Assembly: GCA_035534175.1 (NCBI GenBank)
Contig: DATLSM010000048.1
Location: 1-46,487 of the forward strand
From: DATLSM01 sp035534175
GTDB taxonomy: Bacteria > Actinomycetota > Thermoleophilia > Solirubrobacterales > 70-9
Reading direction: 5' to 3'
DNA: 46,487 bases
The stretch's first letter is position 1. Each line of letters starts with the position of its first letter. The position numbers were made by a program, and so were the translations under genes. Positions 16,138-24,409 of the stretch are shown piece after piece. Under the pieces are notes generated by a model, which was not told the DNA's origin, ran no database searches, and saw only the letters and a list, made by a program, of their open reading frames with translations.

Positions 16138-17843
16138 GCGGCGAGGAGCGCCAGCTCTACCTGGCGCTCCTCGCCATCGCCGCCAGCGTGCTGGCGCTGA
16201 TCTGGCTGACCGGCGCTCTGGCGGGCCTGATCTTCGGAGCGGGCTGGACTTCGATCGGGGCGAGCGAATTGGCGGCGACGGCCTTGCGCCTCCCCTCCCA
16301 CCTCGGCGACCCCGCTGCGGCCTGGCCGCGCGAGGCGCGGGCGGCGCTGCCGCGGGCGCCCGGCTTCTACGCGAGCGCCGCGCTGATCCTCACCGTGCTC
16401 TGCGGCCTGGCCCTGCTCGGTCGCCGCTACCTGGAGCTGGACGAGCTGCTCGCCTTCGGCCGCGGTCGGCGCCGGGCGCCGAGCGCCCGCTGGGCGAGCC
16501 GTCGTGACCTGGCGCCGCTGATGGTTCCGGCGCCGCAGCGACGGCGGCTGACGCTCGGCCGCAGCGGACGAGCGCTGCTCGCCGCGCAGGATCGACAGTC
16601 GGTGATTGCCTTCGCCCCGACCGAAAGCCACAAGACGACCGGCCTGGCGATTCCGGCCCTGCTGGAGTGGCAAGGCCCGGTCCTGGCGACCTCGATCAAG
16701 AGCGACCTTCTGGTTGACACGGTGGCCCACCGGCAGACGCTCGGCGAGGTGATGGTCTTCGATCCGACGCTGGTGACAGGGATGGAGCCCTCGCGGGCGA
16801 CGCCGCTGTGGGGCGCCGGAACCTGGCGCGGGGCGATGCGAGTCGCGCATTGGCTGGCGGCCGCTGCGCGTACCGGCTCGGGCGGCCTACAGGACGCCGA
16901 CTTCTGGTACTCGGCGGCGGAGAAGCTGCTGGCGCCGCTGCTCTTTGCTGCCGCCTCCAGCGGCCGCACGATGGAGTCGGTGGTGCGCTGGCTGGACGAA
17001 GGGCCCGACGCAAATGACGCCCATATCGAGGAGCTGCTGAACGAGGCGGGCGAGGAGGCGGCGAAGCGAGCCTGGCAGGCGACGCAGAACCGCGAGGAGC
17101 GCCAGCGCAGCTCCGTCTACACGACCGCCGAGATGATCGTCGGCGCCTTCGCCGACCCGCGTGTCGCGGAGGAGACGAAGGGCGCCGACTACAGCCCTGC
17201 CGCCCTGCTGGACGGCGGCGCCAACACCCTCTATCTCTGCGCGCCGCTGCATGAGCAGGAGCGGCTTCGGACCGTCTTCTCGATGCTGGTTCAGGAGCTG
17301 CTCGCCGTGGTCTATGAGACGGTGGCGACGACCGGGAAGCCGCTCGACCCGCCGCTCCTGCTGCTGTTGGACGAGTGCGCGAACATCGCGCCGATCCCGA
17401 ACCTTGCCGAGATCGCCTCGACCGGCGCCGGACAGGGGGTGCAGCTGCTGAGCATCTTTCAGGACATGGCCCAGGTCAGCTCGCGCTATGGGCGCCGGGC
17501 TTCCACCATCGTCAATAACCACCGCGCCAAGGTCTTCGGCACCGGGATCTCCGATCCCGAGACCCTCTCCTACGTCTCGCGGGTGTTGGGCGCGGGGGAG
17601 TTCGAGCAGCGCTCGCGCAGCACCGGCGAGAAAGGGCGCCACTCGCAGACCGAGGGCGATACCTACCGCGACCTGGCTCCAGCCAATGAGGTGCGGGAGC
17701 GCGACCCCGGTACCGGTCTCCTCGTCTACGGGCACTTGCCGCCAGCGAAGATCAAGCTGCGCCCCTGGTACGAGGATGACGATCTGCGAAAGCTGCGCGG
17801 CGAGTCCAGCAACGGCTCTGGCGCGGAGGGGGTGCACACGTGA
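16134..17843 (+). CDS. VirD4/TraD-type coupling protein
   Basis: 569 residues from a GTG that overlaps the previous stop (GTGA); a longer in-frame start upstream would lie inside the VirB4-like gene. Two N-terminal membrane helices (about 8-37 and 78-97) precede the motor domain. Its P-loop reads FAPTESHKTTG (160-170), where GPTGSGKT is usual: His replaces the Gly before Lys 167. Walker B is normal (LLLLLDECANIAP, Asp 413 Glu 414), followed by the family block GQGVQLLSIFQDMAQ and NNHRAKVFGTGI. It should dock the relaxase-DNA complex at the channel. Confidence 0.88.
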   Translation: MSGEERQLYLALLAIAASVLALIWLTGALAGLIFGAGWTSIGASELAATALRLPSHLGDPAAAWPREARAALPRAPGFYASAALILTVLCGLALLGRRYLELDELLAFGRGRRRAPSARWASRRDLAPLMVPAPQRRRLTLGRSGRALLAAQDRQSVIAFAPTESHKTTGLAIPALLEWQGPVLATSIKSDLLVDTVAHRQTLGEVMVFDPTLVTGMEPSRATPLWGAGTWRGAMRVAHWLAAAARTGSGGLQDADFWYSAAEKLLAPLLFAAASSGRTMESVVRWLDEGPDANDAHIEELLNEAGEEAAKRAWQATQNREERQRSSVYTTAEMIVGAFADPRVAEETKGADYSPAALLDGGANTLYLCAPLHEQERLRTVFSMLVQELLAVVYETVATTGKPLDPPLLLLLDECANIAPIPNLAEIASTGAGQGVQLLSIFQDMAQVSSRYGRRASTIVNNHRAKVFGTGISDPETLSYVSRVLGAGEFEQRSRSTGEKGRHSQTEGDTYRDLAPANEVRERDPGTGLLVYGHLPPAKIKLRPWYEDDDLRKLRGESSNGSGAEGVHT

Positions 17844-18061
17844 GCCAGGTATCCACCTCGAGGACCGGAACCGACGAAGCCGTCCGGCTGCGAAGGTCCG
17901 CGGGGCAAAGCGAGAAGACGCCGGACGCCTGGGCCTCCAAGGACACCGTGCCTCTGCGAATCGCGGGCGACCGCGTAGAGGCAGAGGAACGGGCTGAACG
18001 GCTGCGCCTCGTCACCGGGCAACGCCGGGTAGTCCTGAGACGCGGGTCGCGGCGGCGCTAG
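17840..18061 (+). CDS. Small charged protein at the end of the T4SS operon
   Basis: 73 residues, GTG start overlapping the coupling-protein stop by 4 nt. Rich in Arg, Glu and Ser (VEAEERAERLRLVTGQRRVV), no membrane segment, ending in RRGSRRR. Translational coupling supports a real gene; the family is unknown. Its stop overlaps the stop of the convergent minus-strand gene by 3 nt, so the two transcripts meet tail to tail. Confidence 0.5.
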   Translation: MSQVSTSRTGTDEAVRLRRSAGQSEKTPDAWASKDTVPLRIAGDRVEAEERAERLRLVTGQRRVVLRRGSRRR

Positions 18062-18348
18062 TCGGAATCGAGATCGGCCATATTGCAGGCGATCCACTCA
18101 AACTCGCCATTCACCCGCGGCACCTCATCGGTGTAGCGGGCAGCCCATACCCAGCGCTCCCAGCGAGTGAAGCCGCCGTGACGCGAGGCGCTGATCCGCT
18201 CCGCAGGAGTCATTCGCGCAAGGACCGAAACAAAACTGTCGACAAGGCGCTCCGTCTCCTGGGAGTCGCGACCGCTGAGCGTCTCGTAGGTGAGGTGCTG
18301 CTGGCCGCTCTCGACCTCCCTGACAAGGGTGTCCAAGGTCTGAGTCAT
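18058..18348 (-). CDS. Conserved hypothetical protein (96 aa)
   Basis: The ATG at 18348 follows an excellent ribosome site (GAAGGAGGCAG). The protein begins MTQTLDTLVREVESGQQHL and is mostly helical and soluble, with a Trp-rich block (FTRWERWVWAARY) and an acidic end. A longer frame reaching back to 18573 would cross the hairpin leader and has poor composition, so the internal start is preferred. Function unknown. It stands alone on the minus strand between the T4SS operon and the cargo, with its own leader hairpin and a weaker copy of the promoter motif upstream. Confidence 0.6.
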   Translation of the reverse strand: MTQTLDTLVREVESGQQHLTYETLSGRDSQETERLVDSFVSVLARMTPAERISASRHGGFTRWERWVWAARYTDEVPRVNGEFEWIACNMADLDSD

Positions 18349-18379
18349 GTCTGCCTCCTTCGGTTTGGCCCCACCCGCT

Positions 18380-18449
18380 GCGGGAGCCGATGCCCAGCCC
18401 CAGCACGCCGCAGGCGTGCAAAATTGAGGGGCACGCGAGCGGCTCCCGC
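18380..18449 (-). repeat. Nested hairpin element 1 upstream of the 96-aa gene
   Basis: Perfect 10-bp outer stem GCGGGAGCCG (18380-18389) with CGGCTCCCGC (18440-18449), enclosing a tip hairpin CACGCC-gca-GGCGTG (18404-18418). It ends 31 nt before the start codon. Same plan as six other elements in the window. Confidence 0.65.
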
Positions 18450-18565
18450 AGAGGGCGACCTGATCGCGTGTGCGCCTGAGTGGAATCACACACGGGGACT
18501 CGCCACAGAGGCTCAGATCGCCTCTCAGGGCCTCGCTTTTCGGGCAGGGCGTCCATTCACCCCTG

Positions 18566-18592
18566 TTGTCCAAAGAAAGGGCCGGCTGCTTC
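18566..18592 (-). promoter_or_regulatory. Degenerate promoter motif, copy E
   Basis: Minus strand: GAAGCAG (5 of 7 matches to GATGCAA), 13 nt, TGGACAA, then CAGGGGTG as in the relaxase and lipoprotein copies. It points at the 96-aa gene about 217 nt away. An ATG lies 9 nt after the second box, but the frame it opens (to 18125) looks non-coding. Confidence 0.5.
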
Positions 18593-18667
18593 GGCTGTGG
18601 CGAGCTAAAGGCTGAGCCCCGAGATCGCGCGTTGGCGCTAGCGGCAACAACTAGCCTCCAAAGAGCG

Positions 18668-18850
18668 ATGGCAGGACAGACCCTTTCCTACACGAACACC
18701 TGGGCGGCGACCGCCGCCGCCACGACGGCAGCCTGACGCATTCTCACTACCGCCCGCGGCCCCCACACCCACGACGAAGGACCACCACGACGGCGGCCAC
18801 GGCCACCACTCGCACGGCCTAGTGGACGAGCGCATCAAACGCTATGAGGT
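18668..18850 (+). pseudogene. Decayed N-terminal fragment of the CDF transporter gene
   Basis: The DNA closely matches the first ~190 bases of the cation transporter at 21072: both begin ATG-x-x-x-GGACAGACCCT and share GCCACGACGGC, the His-rich coding stretch and GAGCGCATCAAACGCT. Here small indels and a stop at codon 23 destroy the frame, and similarity ends near 18850. It is a leftover of a duplication or an earlier cassette. The remaining bases to 18984 show no gene. Confidence 0.75.
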
Positions 18851-18984
18851 CGAGCTGTGCCGCATCGAAACCATCGAGCACGCCGATCGACCGCTGACTT
18901 GCGCCTTGTGCTGGAGCTGAGGTCTTCGGCGTGCCTGGTTGACCCTAGATAGCGCTATCACCCACGGCTAGACGGTGTTGCCTT

Positions 18985-19377
18985 TTACCCGTGCGATCGA
19001 GCAACTGTTCCTGATCCAGTCGAACGCCCGCCGCGCACCGCGATCCTGAAACCGCCGGGCGCCTGGAAGGAGAACGACCAAGCGCCGTGTTGGTGGCTGG
19101 GTGCTTCGACGTCGAACCCGTCCTCCTTGAGGCGTTGGTTGATCTCGTCGACTTGCGCGTCGCTCGGCTGGATGAAGCCGATGTGAAACGTCTTCGGATA
19201 GTTCACCGTATTGGAGCGGCCGACGCCGATCAGGGTCAGCACGAGACCGTCGTCATCGAGCAGCATGTCGAAATTCTTGTGGCCCTCGCCAATCGGACGC
19301 AGGCCGAAGTGCCGCTCAAGGAATCCCCGCGCAGCCGGCACGTCGTCGACCGTGAGATGGAGTTGGTTGAGTTTCAT
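18985..19377 (-). CDS. VOC (glyoxalase/bleomycin-resistance fold) protein
   Basis: 130 residues from ATG at 19377. Typical vicinal-oxygen-chelate start (KLNQLHLTVDDVPAARGFLE) and the repeated beta-alpha-beta-beta-beta pattern, with metal-ligand-type His 7 and a late E/Q-type strand (SFSFQAPGGFRIAVRGG). It starts 5 nt after the csoR stop and so forms an operon with that regulator. Its substrate cannot be told; detoxification of a metal- or stress-generated small molecule is plausible from the context. The C-terminal SerGly-rich tail is atypical. Confidence 0.75.
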   Translation of the reverse strand: MKLNQLHLTVDDVPAARGFLERHFGLRPIGEGHKNFDMLLDDDGLVLTLIGVGRSNTVNYPKTFHIGFIQPSDAQVDEINQRLKEDGFDVEAPSHQHGAWSFSFQAPGGFRIAVRGGRSTGSGTVARSHG

Positions 19378-19381
19378 TTGG

Positions 19382-19660
19382 TCAGCCGCGAACCAGGCGC
19401 CCCACTGCACCCATCAGCTCGTCGGTCTTCTCCGCGCGCTCGGCCGCCGTGCCATTAATACAGTTGCGAACGTGGCTGTCCAGAAGTCCCAGGGCGACGC
19501 CATGCAGCGCGGCCTCGGTCGCCTGGATCTGAGTCAGGATGTCGATGCAGTAGCGGTCTTCCTCGACCATCCGAGTGAGGCCGCGAACCTGGCCCTCCAC
19601 TCGGGCGAGACGTTTGAGCAGTTGTTCTTTCGATGCCGAATATCCCGGTTTATTAGTCAT
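19382..19660 (-). CDS. csoR: CsoR/FrmR-family metal-sensing repressor
   Basis: 92 residues, all-helical: KEQLLKRLARVEGQVRGLTR, VEEDRYCIDILTQIQATEAAL, then LLDSHVRNCINGTAAERAE. The Cys-x(n)-His-x3-Cys pattern (C in DRYCID, H and C in SHVRNC) is that of copper-sensing CsoR. ATG at 19660 is chosen because a longer frame would cross the operator. It should repress itself and the divergent permease by binding the palindrome at 19670-19686 and release on metal binding. Confidence 0.88.
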   Translation of the reverse strand: MTNKPGYSASKEQLLKRLARVEGQVRGLTRMVEEDRYCIDILTQIQATEAALHGVALGLLDSHVRNCINGTAAERAEKTDELMGAVGRLVRG

Positions 19661-19669
19661 GTGGGTAGG

Positions 19670-19686
19670 ATACCCCTGTAGGGTAT
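19670..19686. promoter_or_regulatory. CsoR operator
   Basis: ATACCC-CTGTA-GGGTAT, a G/C-tract palindrome of CsoR type, between csoR (10 nt away) and the divergent permease gene. One site could control both directions. Confidence 0.75.
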
Positions 19687-19718
19687 AGACCGTCAAGCCA
19701 GCCCTTCTTGGAGAATGC

Positions 19719-20984
19719 ATGAGTGACGTTCTGAGCACGATCGGCGAAGGCTTCAAGCAATCCTTGCTGATGGCCTACGCGGTCTGGTGGGCACTGGTGC
19801 TGGGCTTTGCGATCTCGGCGATCGTCCAGGCGTGGGTTCCGCGCGAGCGGATCGAAGGGGCGCTGGCGGGCAGTGGCCCTGGACCGCTCGCCAAGGCGAC
19901 CGGCCTCGGGGCGGCCTCCTCTTCGTGTTCTTACGCCGCGATCGCGATCGCCAAGTCCCTGTTCCAGAAGGGCGCCTCTGCCGCAACGGCTCTGGCGTTC
20001 CAGTTCGCCTCGACCAACCTCGTCTGGGAGTTGGGATTGGTGCTGTGGGTGCTGCTCGGGTGGCAGTTCACGATCGCCGAGTACATCGGCGGGATCGTAA
20101 TGATCGTGTTGATGGCGCTGATGCTGCGCCTCTTCGTCTCCCCCAGGCTTGAGGAGCAGGCGCGCAAGCACGCCCAGGAAGCCCAGACCGACCACCAGCA
20201 CCATATGGCCGGTGAGCACATGAGCTGGCGCCAGCGCCTGACCTCGGCCTCCTCTTGGTCTGACGTTGCCCTCAACTTCCGCGGCGACTGGCAGATGCTC
20301 TACAAGGAGATCACGATCGGCTTCCTGCTGGCCGGCTTCATCGGCCTACTCGGCAACGACTTTTTCAACGTCCTCTTCATCGAGCACGCACCGCCACTGC
20401 TGAAGACGATCGAGAACGTGATCGTCGGACCAATCATCGCCATCCTCAGTTTCGTCTGCTCGGTCGGCAACGTGCCGCTGGCCGCCGTCCTTTGGTCCGG
20501 CGGGATCAGCTTCGCCGGAGTGATGGCCTTCATCTTTGCCGACCTGATCGTCTTGCCGATCATCATCGCCTACCGCAAGTACTACGGCTGGGCCTTCGCC
20601 TTGCGGATAACGGCGCTGATGTTCGTGACGATGGTAATCGCGGCGCTGATCGTCGACGGCTTGTTCAGCGTCACGAACCTGATCCCGACCACCCGGCCGA
20701 CTCGCGGCGACATCTTTGCCTCCGTCCAGATTGACTACAAGCTCTTCCTCAATCTGCTCGGTCTGGTGATCTTCGCGGCGCTGATGTGGATCACAATGCG
20801 ACGCGGGACCACTGATCCGATTTGCGGGATGAAGGTCGATCGAGACAAGGCGATCCGGAAGGACTTCGGTGGTGAGACCTACTACTTCTGCTCAGAGCAC
20901 TGCCTGCACGCCTTCGAGGTCGATCCCGATCGCTACGTCGGCGATGCCGGCCACGAAAGTCATGAGGCGGCTCATGTCCGTTGA
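19719..20984 (+). CDS. Permease (DUF318/COG0701 type) fused to a YHS metal-binding domain
   Basis: 421 residues. Eight or so membrane helices with the family motif SSCSYAAIAIAKSLFQKGAS after the second helix and a mirrored block SFVCSVGNVPLAAVLWSGGI in the second half. The last ~60 residues form a YHS domain (TDPICGMKVDRDKA, then ETYYFCSEHCLHAFE) with Cys ligands. YHS domains accompany copper and heavy-metal pumps, and the divergent CsoR with its operator supports copper-linked export. ATG at 19719 follows GGAG. Substrate unproven. Confidence 0.82.
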   Translation: MSDVLSTIGEGFKQSLLMAYAVWWALVLGFAISAIVQAWVPRERIEGALAGSGPGPLAKATGLGAASSSCSYAAIAIAKSLFQKGASAATALAFQFASTNLVWELGLVLWVLLGWQFTIAEYIGGIVMIVLMALMLRLFVSPRLEEQARKHAQEAQTDHQHHMAGEHMSWRQRLTSASSWSDVALNFRGDWQMLYKEITIGFLLAGFIGLLGNDFFNVLFIEHAPPLLKTIENVIVGPIIAILSFVCSVGNVPLAAVLWSGGISFAGVMAFIFADLIVLPIIIAYRKYYGWAFALRITALMFVTMVIAALIVDGLFSVTNLIPTTRPTRGDIFASVQIDYKLFLNLLGLVIFAALMWITMRRGTTDPICGMKVDRDKAIRKDFGGETYYFCSEHCLHAFEVDPDRYVGDAGHESHEAAHVR

Positions 20985-21071
20985 TCAGTCCGCCACCGGG
21001 AGGAGCGGGAGGCGCGACATCGCCAACCTCCGCTTCCGCTCCTTGAATGTTGCTCTCTATTCTCGGAAGCA

Positions 21072-21833
21072 ATGACGGGACAGACCCTCTCCTACGAACT
21101 GATCGACGGCGACCGCCACCGCCACGACGGCGGCCTGACCCATTCTCACCACCATCACGGTCCGCACACCCACGAGCTGGCGCCGCACTCCCACCACCAC
21201 GACCACCACGTCGGCCACGGCCACTCCCATGGTCTGGTTGACGAGAGCATCAAACGCTCACGGGAGGGACTGCGGGCGGTCGGCCTGTCATTGGTCGTCC
21301 TCGCGCTCGCCGCTGGCGCTCAGCTCGCAATCTTCATCGCCAGCGGCAGCATCGCCCTGCTCGCGGACCTGATCCACAACTTCGGCGACGCCAGCACCGC
21401 GATCCCGCTCGGCGCTGCCTTCCTACTGCGTTCCGCTCGGGCCGAGCGATGGGCGGGGCTGTTCGTTGTCGCGACGATCTTCGTCTCCGCCTGCGTTGCC
21501 GGAGTCGAGGCGATCTCGCGCCTGATCCATCCACAGACGCCGACCCACCTCCTCGCCCTGGCCACGGCCGGGCTGATCGGCTTCGCCGGCAACTGGATAG
21601 CCGCCCAGATTCGCACCCGCGCCGGCAACCGCCTCGACAGCCCGGCGCTGACCGCCGACGGCAACCACGCCCGCGCCGACTCCTACGTAAGCCTGGCGGT
21701 CATTGCCACCGCCGCCTTCGTCGCGCTCGGGCTACCGGTCGCCGACCCACTGATCGGCCTCGCGATCACCGTGGTGATCCTCAAGATCACCTGGGACTCC
21801 TGGCGCACGGTGCGGGGTCATCACACCCACTAG
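21072..21833 (+). CDS. Cation diffusion facilitator (CDF) transporter with His-rich N-terminus
   Basis: 253 residues. The first ~55 residues are a metal-binding tail (HSHHHHGPHTHELAPHSHHH), then six membrane helices. Helix 2 carries LLADLIHNFGDAST, the D-x3-[DN] transport site (HD swapped to HN), and helix 5 has ADGNHARADSYVS with the paired HxxxD. It should export Zn, Co, Ni or a related divalent ion. It is shorter than most CDFs because the cytoplasmic C-terminal domain is missing. It follows the permease-YHS gene by 87 nt, probably in one operon. A broken copy of its start lies at 18668. Confidence 0.88.
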   Translation: MTGQTLSYELIDGDRHRHDGGLTHSHHHHGPHTHELAPHSHHHDHHVGHGHSHGLVDESIKRSREGLRAVGLSLVVLALAAGAQLAIFIASGSIALLADLIHNFGDASTAIPLGAAFLLRSARAERWAGLFVVATIFVSACVAGVEAISRLIHPQTPTHLLALATAGLIGFAGNWIAAQIRTRAGNRLDSPALTADGNHARADSYVSLAVIATAAFVALGLPVADPLIGLAITVVILKITWDSWRTVRGHHTH

Positions 21834-21894
21834 CAGAGCTGACGGCTTCTACTCATGCGGTAGTCAGAAGGGTGGCGGTGCTGAGGCCCGTAGG

Positions 21895-22458
21895 TCATGT
21901 GGCGCGCTGCTCGCGGCGGATTCTCACCAATACGTTGGCGCTGAAGATGAACAACGCGACCTGGATGAACGACAGCACGGTGTCAACGTCGATCGTCTCA
22001 TCGAAGCCGTCGGCGGGGATCAGCCAGGGGTGGTTGTCGCCGCTAGCGAGGTGGAAGTTGATCGCCATTAACGTTGCGCCGAAAGCGGCGAGCATAGTCG
22101 CGATGAGGATCGAAGTCCGCCAGCCATCGGACAGCCGTGACCAGCGGGCCAGCCAGATAATCGCTGCGAGTATGAATGCGGCGCCAATGATGATCTCACC
22201 GACCTCGATCAGCACAGCGAATGCGCGAGCGTTGGGGATAATCGAGCTAGCAAGAAAGCTGCGGTACCAGTGCGCGGCGCCTTCTGACGTTTCCTTGAGG
22301 TCCGGGGCGAGGCCGGACGCGAAGTCGCCGCTGGCGACCTTGGTGATCCCCGAAGCGAGCCACTCGTAACCGATGATGATCTGAATCGCCAGCAGCGTCA
22401 CAAGGGCGGGGCTCGCGTTGGACTTGGGTTGCGTTGGGAGTGTGGTGTCGGGCATCAT
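21895..22458 (-). CDS. DoxX-like membrane protein
   Basis: 187 residues, four membrane helices: ALVTLLAIQIIIGYEWLASG, AVLIEVGEIIIGAAFILAAI, ILIATMLAAFGATLMAINFH and TVLSFIQVALFIFSANVLV. The plan and the G-x-x-K after helix 1 resemble the DoxX/DoxD family (thiosulfate:quinone oxidoreductase small subunit and relatives). AGGAGGCAA precedes the ATG. It may act in membrane thiol or redox balance next to the metal genes; the exact role is unknown. It is convergent with the CDF gene. Confidence 0.65.
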   Translation of the reverse strand: MMPDTTLPTQPKSNASPALVTLLAIQIIIGYEWLASGITKVASGDFASGLAPDLKETSEGAAHWYRSFLASSIIPNARAFAVLIEVGEIIIGAAFILAAIIWLARWSRLSDGWRTSILIATMLAAFGATLMAINFHLASGDNHPWLIPADGFDETIDVDTVLSFIQVALFIFSANVLVRIRREQRAT

Positions 22459-22517
22459 TTGCCTCCTAGAGACGCTTCGCGGTTCGGCGGCCCGGATGCA
22501 TCTGTGTCAGTTGCACG

Positions 22518-22760
22518 TCAGGGTTGGGCGAGGGTCTGGCGCAGTTGCTCATGCTGCTCAGTCGTGATCTCGCCGCTCGCCAAACGACGATCGAGGATCT
22601 CCCGCGCGGACATCTCGATTGTGGGTCCGCCGTCTCGGTGGCCGCTGACCTCGCGTGTGATCCAGACAATTACGGCTACGACAAGCGCGAGGAGAAGGAG
22701 GATCGCCAAAATCGAGAAAATCCATCCGCCGCTGTTCATATGGCCATTCCAATCCATCAT
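22518..22760 (-). CDS. SHOCT-domain membrane protein
   Basis: 80 residues: one membrane helix (IFSILAILLLLALVVAVIVW) and a C-terminal SHOCT motif (SAREILDRRLASGEITTEQH). SHOCT proteins are oligomerisation or adaptor modules often found beside copper and other metal resistance genes. The N-terminal MDWNGHMNSGG could bind metal. It lies 59 nt upstream of the DoxX-like gene in the same direction. Confidence 0.75.
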   Translation of the reverse strand: MMDWNGHMNSGGWIFSILAILLLLALVVAVIVWITREVSGHRDGGPTIEMSAREILDRRLASGEITTEQHEQLRQTLAQP

Positions 22761-22868
22761 GGCTGTCCCTTTCCGCCCCGCACACAGTGCTCACTGGTCC
22801 CTTGACCGGTGGCGTGCGCACGACGAAGTGGTCGTGTGTGAGTGCAACAGGTCATTGCTGCCGGCTGT

Positions 22869-23489
22869 TCATTGGGGCTTCGAACTGGCAGGACGGCGAG
22901 CACGAGAAGTCCCGTGCTGGAGGACGGCAGCGCGCTGAAACGTCTCGGCGATCGCCTCACCCGTCGGGAGGCGGCTGGGGTCAAGAAGCCATTGAACGAT
23001 CAAGCCGTCAAAAACGGCCATAACCAGATTGGCGGAAACTTCCGGGTCAAGACGCCGCGATTTTGGTTGTTCCGCCTGGAGCTGCTCGATGCCAGTTGTG
23101 AGGGCCGCACGCAGCAGGTCAAAGTCGGCGGCCATCGCACTGCGCAGATCAGCGGCGTGCTCGGCGCGTGAGAGCGCCTCGAAATACGCGACAACAAGCG
23201 GACGGTTGGTGTTGAGCGTCTCAAGCAGCCGGTCAATAGCCGGTCCAATCTGTTCGCGTGTAAGACTCGACGGCACCGTCGAGATCAGCCCGATCAACGG
23301 TTCGAGCCATCGCCGCACGGCCTCGGCAAGGGCCTCGTGCAGGAGGTCGTCGGTGGACCCAAAGTGGTAACCGATCCCGCCCAGGCTGACACCCGCGCGG
23401 CCCGCTATGTCGCGGGCCGTCGTGTCGGCGTAGCCCTTGTCTTGCAGACAGGCGATGCCCGCCTCGAGCAATGCTTCGCGGTTAGTCAT
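22869..23489 (-). CDS. TetR-family transcriptional regulator
   Basis: 206 residues from ATG at 23489 (an in-frame TTG would add 13 residues). N-terminal HTH: TNREALLEAGIACLQDKGYA, then TTARDIAGRAGVSLGGIGYHFGS. The ligand domain is helical and unassigned. It is divergent from the hydrolase-like gene at 23575, and the shared 85 bp hold repeats that could be its operator. Confidence 0.88.
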   Translation of the reverse strand: MTNREALLEAGIACLQDKGYADTTARDIAGRAGVSLGGIGYHFGSTDDLLHEALAEAVRRWLEPLIGLISTVPSSLTREQIGPAIDRLLETLNTNRPLVVAYFEALSRAEHAADLRSAMAADFDLLRAALTTGIEQLQAEQPKSRRLDPEVSANLVMAVFDGLIVQWLLDPSRLPTGEAIAETFQRAAVLQHGTSRARRPASSKPQ

Positions 23490-23506
23490 AGGAGCCACAT
23501 CCGGGA

Positions 23507-23538
23507 GTCTTGCACGTTTGTCTTGCACATCTGTACAG
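23507..23538. promoter_or_regulatory. Candidate TetR operator repeats
   Basis: Two direct copies of GTCTTGCAC (23507-23515 and 23520-23528) followed by the palindrome CTGTACAG (23531-23538), between the divergent regulator and hydrolase-like genes. Confidence 0.45.
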
Positions 23539-23574
23539 TGAGACTAGGTGCGATCTTCGAATCCTTCACACTCG

Positions 23575-24324
23575 ATGCCTGACCGGAGCTCTGATCCCGT
23601 TCCCAGCTGGTGGGCGTTGGCCGTCGTGCGTCGGGGAAAGCCATTCGCCCATGTCGCGGCCAGCAGGGCAATCGTCGGGCGAAACCGCTCACGCACCGAT
23701 CCGACTTCGGGACGGTTCACCCAACACGAGGTCGCGGGCTTGGTCAGGGATGCCTTCGACCGCTTCGAGAGCCAGCTCCCGGAGCTGCCGAGCGAGCCGA
23801 CTGTTGGCAGTCGCCAGAACGTGATGCTTGCGGCGCTAACTCTCGCCATTCTGGAGGCTCTTGAGGGGGCCGGAATCGAGCGCAGCTACGCAATCGAGTT
23901 GACAGGCGACACTTGCTGGCGTTTTTACCGCCATTGGGGCCGGATCACCAAGACGCTCACGACTCTCATTTCGCGCGACCCCACCCGCAGGCTTCGCCTG
24001 AGCGTCAACGCCTTCTTGACCTTCCCATTCGGTCGTCCCGGCTACAAGTTCGACGACGTGCCGGAGGAGGATGGGCGCTCGCTGAACATGCTGCGCTGCC
24101 CCGTGGCTGACCACCTCGGCCGGAGAGGCGCGGCCGACCTCTGCGCCGGCTCGTGGTGCAACCTCGACTACGCCCTTGCGGAGATGTGGGGCGCTCGCCT
24201 GGAGCGCTCCAGCACCCTGGTTGCTGGCGCCAGTTGCTGTGATTTCCGCTTCCACGCCCTGCCGGCCAGCGGCGAGCAGCCGGGGCAACCGGTCGCCAAC
24301 GCGTTGCCGATAATCGGTCAATAG
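23575..24324 (+). CDS. L-2-amino-thiazoline-4-carboxylate hydrolase-like protein
   Basis: 249 residues from ATG 23575 (GTG at 23548 would add 9). The C-terminal half carries the family's Cys-rich signature: LRCPVADHL, then LCAGSWCNLDYALAEMWGAR and VAGASCCDFRFHAL. This family (ATC hydrolase-like, PF14196) is named from a Pseudomonas L-cysteine pathway enzyme, but most members are uncharacterised and their Cys cluster suggests metal or thiol chemistry. It is divergent from a TetR regulator that probably controls it. Confidence 0.65.
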   Translation: MPDRSSDPVPSWWALAVVRRGKPFAHVAASRAIVGRNRSRTDPTSGRFTQHEVAGLVRDAFDRFESQLPELPSEPTVGSRQNVMLAALTLAILEALEGAGIERSYAIELTGDTCWRFYRHWGRITKTLTTLISRDPTRRLRLSVNAFLTFPFGRPGYKFDDVPEEDGRSLNMLRCPVADHLGRRGAADLCAGSWCNLDYALAEMWGARLERSSTLVAGASCCDFRFHALPASGEQPGQPVANALPIIGQ

Positions 24325-24409
24325 TGCTCCGCCCTACCCCGTGGGGACTTACCGATGGATGGCCAGCCATCCGGAGTTAGGTTCTTGAAACCTCAGACAG
24401 GAGATAGCG

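Noticed and set aside
18125..18556. Minus-strand frame whose ATG lies 9 nt after promoter copy E
   Set aside because: The spacing is tempting, but the protein is low-complexity, crosses the hairpin and overlaps the better gene at 18058-18348 in another frame.
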